49,353 bases of DNA, from the NCBI GenBank assembly GCA_003003615.1, contig PVWD01000011.1, forward strand, positions 1 through 49,353, written 5' to 3'. This DNA is from a filamentous cyanobacterium CCP2 (lineage in GTDB: Bacteria > Cyanobacteriota > Cyanobacteriia > Elainellales > Elainellaceae). The notes beneath the pieces were generated by a model. That model ran no database searches and was not told the DNA's origin. It worked only from the letters and a program-made list of their open reading frames with translations. Positions 46,036 to 49,353 of the stretch are shown piece by piece (positions within the stretch are counted from its first letter, which is position 1; every line of letters begins with the position of its first letter). The translations under genes were made by a program, and so were the position numbers.

Positions 46036-46272
46036 GTGTTTAAGGCTGAAGTAGATGCTAATACTGTTCCTGAAGCTCTCCAGCGTACCTTAGATGAAGT
46101 TTCTGGAGCAATGGTAGACCGGAAAAATGAAGTGGTTGACCTACTCTGTGGTGAGCAACCTGCTAAGAGCAGACAAGTCGAAATGTCTTACATACGCTGT
46201 ACTTGGTGGGAAGGATGTTACTATTGCCAAGACGAAGCAAATCAATGGCATCGGGTGAAGTGCTTTATCTAA
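46036..46272 (+). CDS. Small cysteine-rich hypothetical protein
   Basis: A 78-residue protein. The first half is helical and acidic (KAEVDANTVPEALQRTLDEV); the second half has five cysteines (LLCGEQ, IRCTWW, CYYCQDE, VKCF) including a CxxC, with aromatic neighbours. It could bind zinc or form disulfides. The GTG at 46036 is the likely start; a TTG at 46018 extends the frame by six residues. It is convergent with the LysR gene. No family recognised. Confidence 0.55.
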   Translation: MFKAEVDANTVPEALQRTLDEVSGAMVDRKNEVVDLLCGEQPAKSRQVEMSYIRCTWWEGCYYCQDEANQWHRVKCFI

Positions 46273-46306
46273 GGCGGGAGTAGGGCTGAGGTTTTCGCCT
46301 TACGTT

Positions 46307-47254
46307 TCATCTCTTCTGCCTCACCTTACTGAGCCACTCTCCTCCCTTTAACCCGTATCCCTCTGCCAGTTCGGCTGCCGCTTGCTGCATGTAGTCCAGG
46401 AATGTTTCGGCTATCACAGATAGTTGCTTCCCTGCCAGATAAACAATGTACCAATATCGTTCGATCGGGAATCCTTCTACATCCAAGACGGTGATATCGC
46501 TATTGTCAGTCAGTAAGGTGTGACGAGAGAGTACAGATAGTCCTAAACCGCCTGCGATCGCCTGTTTAATGGCTTCATTGCTGCCCAACTCCAGCCGGAC
46601 TTTAACAGAGAGTTTTTGAGCATCCAACAGTTTTTGAAATGCCCGTCGAGTTCCCGATCCAGGTTCCCGCATGATGAATGGCTCTTCGGCGATTCGCTTG
46701 AGGGGAATATTTTTTTCTTTGGCAAGGGGATGGTGCAATGGAGCCACTACTACTAGTGGATTTTCCAGAAAAGCGTGGGATTTAACATCCAAATTTTCTG
46801 GAATTTGGCTCATCACATATAAATCATCCTGATTGTCTGCTAGACGTTCAATCACCCGTTCGTGGTTTGTGACGATGAGTGATACATCTACACCCGGATA
46901 TTGCTGGCAAAATGGCCCCAGCAGGCGCGGCATAAAATATTTTGTCGTTGTGATGACCGCAAGGCGCAGCTTTCCTTGTTTCATGCCCTTCAGGTCAGCG
47001 ATCGTCATTTCAAGCTGTTCTAGCTGCTGAAAAATATCCTGACAGGTGGAAAAGAGTTCTCGTCCGGCATCGGTCAGGTAGAGCCGTTTGCCAACTTGTT
47101 CAAACAGGGGTAAACCGATCGCTTTTGTCAGCTGCTTCACCTGCATAGAAACAGTGGGCTGAGTCAGAAACAGTTCCTCTGCTGCCCGTGTGAAGCTGCC
47201 ATGACGCGCTGTTGCCTCAAAAACCTTGAGTTGATGCAAAGTGGCATGAATCAA
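46307..47254 (-). CDS. LysR-family regulator, CmpR/RbcR-like
   Basis: A 315-residue LysR regulator. The winged HTH (1-65) reads LHQLKVFEATARHGSFTRAA and QPTVSMQVKQLTKAIGLPLF; an effector-binding domain follows (about 92-300). The sequence is close to cyanobacterial CmpR, which activates bicarbonate uptake genes under low CO2, and to RbcR; its targets are not in this window. The start is TTG at 47254, set by AGGAG nine bases upstream. A T-N11-A palindrome lies at 47399-47413, as expected for an autoregulated LysR gene. Confidence 0.9.
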   Translation of the reverse strand: MIHATLHQLKVFEATARHGSFTRAAEELFLTQPTVSMQVKQLTKAIGLPLFEQVGKRLYLTDAGRELFSTCQDIFQQLEQLEMTIADLKGMKQGKLRLAVITTTKYFMPRLLGPFCQQYPGVDVSLIVTNHERVIERLADNQDDLYVMSQIPENLDVKSHAFLENPLVVVAPLHHPLAKEKNIPLKRIAEEPFIMREPGSGTRRAFQKLLDAQKLSVKVRLELGSNEAIKQAIAGGLGLSVLSRHTLLTDNSDITVLDVEGFPIERYWYIVYLAGKQLSVIAETFLDYMQQAAAELAEGYGLKGGEWLSKVRQKR

Positions 47255-47302
47255 CGGTTTAATCTCCTATGCTGAATAAGATCCGCGAGGGCATCTCTGG
47301 GA

Positions 47303-47332
47303 CTAGTTGCGGAATTGCTAGTTGCGGAATTG
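47303..47332 (+). repeat. Perfect 15-bp tandem duplication in the LysR leader
   Basis: CTAGTTGCGGAATTG occurs twice without a gap, starting 49 bp upstream of the LysR start codon. Confidence 0.75.
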
Positions 47333-47398
47333 ATTGTAGAAACAATCGAAGCTTTGTAGGTGAGATGCTCTGCTCATAGAACTCAGTCTATCATGAAC

Positions 47399-47413
47399 AT
47401 CACAACTAGTGAT
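47399..47413. promoter_or_regulatory. Candidate LysR operator (T-N11-A palindrome)
   Basis: ATCAC-AACTA-GTGAT, a perfect 5-bp inverted repeat of the T-N11-A type bound by LysR proteins, 145 bp upstream of the LysR gene. Confidence 0.45.
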
Positions 47414-47631
47414 TTTTATCTATAGATTATCCGGTTAGTATTAAGATTAATGGCAGCTATATTGAGTTCCCTTCCAGTAAGTGTTGCATGACGAGAAAGG
47501 GTTGGGGTGCGAATGTTTGGCTTCCCCACTCCTACAGCAATCGGCGGTCGTCAAGACGCTCCCGCTCCCTCATCTCGTTATGCAATGCTTTTTCCTAGCA
47601 TTGTTTCGCAAAAAAAACTTTACGGAAACCG

Positions 47632-48387
47632 TTACAAGAATCCTTCCAGCTCTAAATCTTCAATGACCTGTAAGCCTCGTGGGTCGCCAACTTTGAGGAC
47701 TGCTGCTCTAGCATCCTCCCGGACACCCATTTCCCCATCTTCCACAAAGGCTTCAATCAGAGCATCGATCGCAGTGGCATAGACAATATTGGACGGTAAC
47801 TCTCGGCACAGTTGTCCGATCGCCCAAGCGCAATTGCTGCGAACGGCCGAAACTGGGTCACGTCTTAGCCCTTCAATGAGGGGAGGAATGGCACTCACCG
47901 TTACCTCATATCCCACATAGGCCATTTGAGCCAATGCGCTGGCCGCCCAAAGCCGTACTGCAGAGACATCAGTTCGTAAAGCGTCTACAAGCGGTTCCAA
48001 CGAGCGACGATCGCGGCAGTTTCCCAAGGCCCAGACAATTCCCTTACGGACATAGCCATTCCAGTCCCACTGCAATTGGGCAATGAGTGGGTCTACCGCA
48101 GATGGGTGAGGGTTCCGCCCTAAACCGTAGGCCGCACTGACCCGAATCAGGGGGCAAGCATCGGTTAGTAGCCGAATCAGATGGGGGATAGCGCGTTTAT
48201 CTTCTAACTCACAGAATGCTCGCGCTGCAAGCATTCGCTGCTGATTATCGGCAGATTCCAGCAGAACCAGCATTACATCTGGATCAGGCTTCGCTGCTTC
48301 GTCTTCAGCATCTTCTAATCCCACCTGGTCAAGGGGATCAAGCTCAATTTCGGCATTGAGTACTGTGAGATCGTCATTGTCATACAT
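47632..48387 (-). CDS. HEAT-repeat protein
   Basis: A 251-residue protein. After an acidic 40-residue N-terminus, about six HEAT units follow (AIPHLIRLLTDACPLIRVSA, YVRKGIVWALGNCRDRRSLE, SAVRSNCAWAIGQLCRELPS). Such alpha-solenoids bind proteins; related cyanobacterial HEAT proteins include bilin lyases (CpcE/F type), but this sequence does not point clearly to that role. No operon partner is evident; the gene is divergent from the DICT sensor. Confidence 0.85.
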   Translation of the reverse strand: MYDNDDLTVLNAEIELDPLDQVGLEDAEDEAAKPDPDVMLVLLESADNQQRMLAARAFCELEDKRAIPHLIRLLTDACPLIRVSAAYGLGRNPHPSAVDPLIAQLQWDWNGYVRKGIVWALGNCRDRRSLEPLVDALRTDVSAVRLWAASALAQMAYVGYEVTVSAIPPLIEGLRRDPVSAVRSNCAWAIGQLCRELPSNIVYATAIDALIEAFVEDGEMGVREDARAAVLKVGDPRGLQVIEDLELEGFL

Positions 48388-48432
48388 ATTGCCACTTTAC
48401 AGCAAAGCTACTGCCCTTAAGGGGCTGAAATT

Positions 48433-48467
48433 CAAAATCTAAAATCTAAAATTCCAAATCCCAAATC
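48433..48467. repeat. STRR heptamers (AAATCTA/AAATCCC type)
   Basis: Five imperfect 7-bp units (AAAATCT twice, then AAAATTC, CAAATCC, CAAATCG) in the divergent spacer before the DICT gene. This is a different heptamer class from the CCCCACT type elsewhere in the window. Confidence 0.6.
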
Positions 48468-48508
48468 GCTCCCCGTGTATAGTGGTCATTAAGGAAGATA
48501 AATGACCA

Positions 48509-49353
48509 ATGAGCATTCAAACTTCCATACTGGAAGATCTACTGCACCGATCGCCTCAATTGCGCCCTCAGCTTTATTTCAAGTCCTCCCTCACTGCGCT
48601 TTCCCATGCGATGGAGGATCAAGTGCTGGCAGGTGGCGCACAGCACTCCTTAGTGATTGCTAGTTTCCAGCGAGAACGGTTCTACCGTCAGGAATCCCAC
48701 CGTTATGAACGGATCGCAGCCCTGACATCCCACGTTTATGTGTTGGCGGCTCCTGAAACGAGCTTTGCCAATGCCTCAAATGAGTATGAAACGATCGCCT
48801 TTGAGCCAGATGATCAACTCAGCCATGAGTGGCATTTGGTGGTAATTGGGCGAAATTATGCGGCCTGTTTGATCTGCCAGGAGCGATCGAATCTGCCAAA
48901 TACCAAAAGTAAAGATGGACTTGATGTGCCAGCGATGGATCAAACGCGGCGGTTTGAGGGAATTTGGACGTTTGATCGACAGGTAAGCTGTCAGGCGGCA
49001 GATATTCTGCTCGATCGGATTTTGCTCTACCGTCCAGAACTCAAGCGTAAGATTCAGCAAGCTAAAGATTTGTTTATTGCTGATACACCGTCTCGGATGC
49101 AGGAGGTTGACCCAGACCCTTTTGCTCAACGGCTCGTTACCTACCTCCAAGCCGGGCAATACAAACTGCTCAAAGCCTATCGGTCGATCGCAGCACAAGA
49201 ACGACGAGAACGCCTGGTGAACTTGATTACTGGAGCTATGCGTCAATCCCTTGATCCAGATGAAATTTTTCGGGTGGCGGTGGCTGAACTGGGAGAGGCG
49301 ATGCACGTTTGCCGCTGCCTGATTTACCGTTGTAAAGCCAATGATTCCACGAC
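48509..49353 (+). CDS. DICT-GAF sensor protein, 5' part only
   Basis: The frame is open from ATG 48509 to the window edge (281 codons). Residues about 18-175 form a DICT domain (LYFKSSLTALSHAMEDQVLA, ASFQRERFYRQESHRYERIA, FEPDDQLSHEWHLVVIGRNY), a sensory domain found beside GAF, kinase and cyclase modules. A GAF domain begins near 237 (LVNLITGAMRQSLDPDEIFR, VAVAELGEAMHVCRCLIYRC). The output module, probably a histidine kinase or diguanylate cyclase, lies outside. Signal unknown; light has been suggested for DICT. Confidence 0.85.
   Translation, partial: MSIQTSILEDLLHRSPQLRPQLYFKSSLTALSHAMEDQVLAGGAQHSLVIASFQRERFYRQESHRYERIAALTSHVYVLAAPETSFANASNEYETIAFEPDDQLSHEWHLVVIGRNYAACLICQERSNLPNTKSKDGLDVPAMDQTRRFEGIWTFDRQVSCQAADILLDRILLYRPELKRKIQQAKDLFIADTPSRMQEVDPDPFAQRLVTYLQAGQYKLLKAYRSIAAQERRERLVNLITGAMRQSLDPDEIFRVAVAELGEAMHVCRCLIYRCKANDST

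Noticed and set aside
47481-47782. Plus-strand frames between the LysR and HEAT genes
   Set aside because: Their 3' halves are antisense to the HEAT-repeat gene and the 5' halves have no family features.

Overview
The window is chromosomal DNA from a cyanobacterium. It carries the photosystem II genes psbO and psbZ, a SigF-type sigma factor, gas-vesicle genes, the hps genes for hormogonium polysaccharide, the ACT-malic enzyme and DICT-sensor families, many copies of the HIP1 palindrome GCGATCGC, and heptameric STRR repeats. The hps and gvp genes point to a filamentous form, perhaps Leptolyngbya or Oscillatoriales-like; that assignment is inference. I recognise no tRNA, rRNA, CRISPR array, transposase or prophage gene.

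Layout. 1-1560 is accessory DNA: the 5' part of a Uma2-type nuclease gene, an MNT/HEPN toxin-antitoxin pair whose HEPN gene is cut by an in-frame amber codon, a Uma2 remnant, and two identical 29-bp direct repeats bracketing the pair. 1649-7475 holds a heme-binding (CxxCH) membrane nucleotide cyclase divergent from a large HTH-NB-ARC-WD40 STAND protein with 14 WD40 repeats. 7524-10296 holds a decayed Rpn-type remnant, an orphan FecE-like ABC ATPase, an orphan gvpF/L-gvpG pair and an SRPBCC protein. 10513-14489 is metabolic: malic enzyme with ACT domain, then convergent serA-prmA. 15087-20870 holds a TolC-family protein with a very acidic N-terminal region and a DHH-CBS-tRNA nucleotidyltransferase fusion interrupted by translated repeat DNA. 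21074-22354 is psbZ-ribH and rpmB.

After about 1 kb without a gene comes hpsA-hpsB-hpsC-pseudopilin (23397-30847): one giant secreted protein and three type II/IV pseudopilins, presumably the export machinery for motility polysaccharide; glycosyltransferase genes are absent downstream. Then follow a DMT transporter and DUF2062 protein, mnmE bracketed by dispersed repeats, a TPR protein, a small secreted protein, a regulatory block (stand-alone REC, five-domain response regulator, sigF), psbO, clpP with a small upstream partner, a possible Rad52/ERF-like annealing protein, terC, ndk, small cyanobacterial proteins, a CmpR-like LysR regulator, a HEAT-repeat protein, and the start of a DICT-GAF sensor.

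The most unusual feature is the density and placement of small dispersed repeats: STRR heptamers, a GAGAC...GTCTC palindrome, and a GGCATCTTGCC element. They lie between genes, supply the mnmE stop codon, form the DNA just upstream of the mnmE start, and have entered the coding sequence of the tRNA nucleotidyltransferase fusion without breaking its frame. Two accessory genes carry in-frame amber codons, which I read as decay and not recoding, because mnmE itself ends in TAG.
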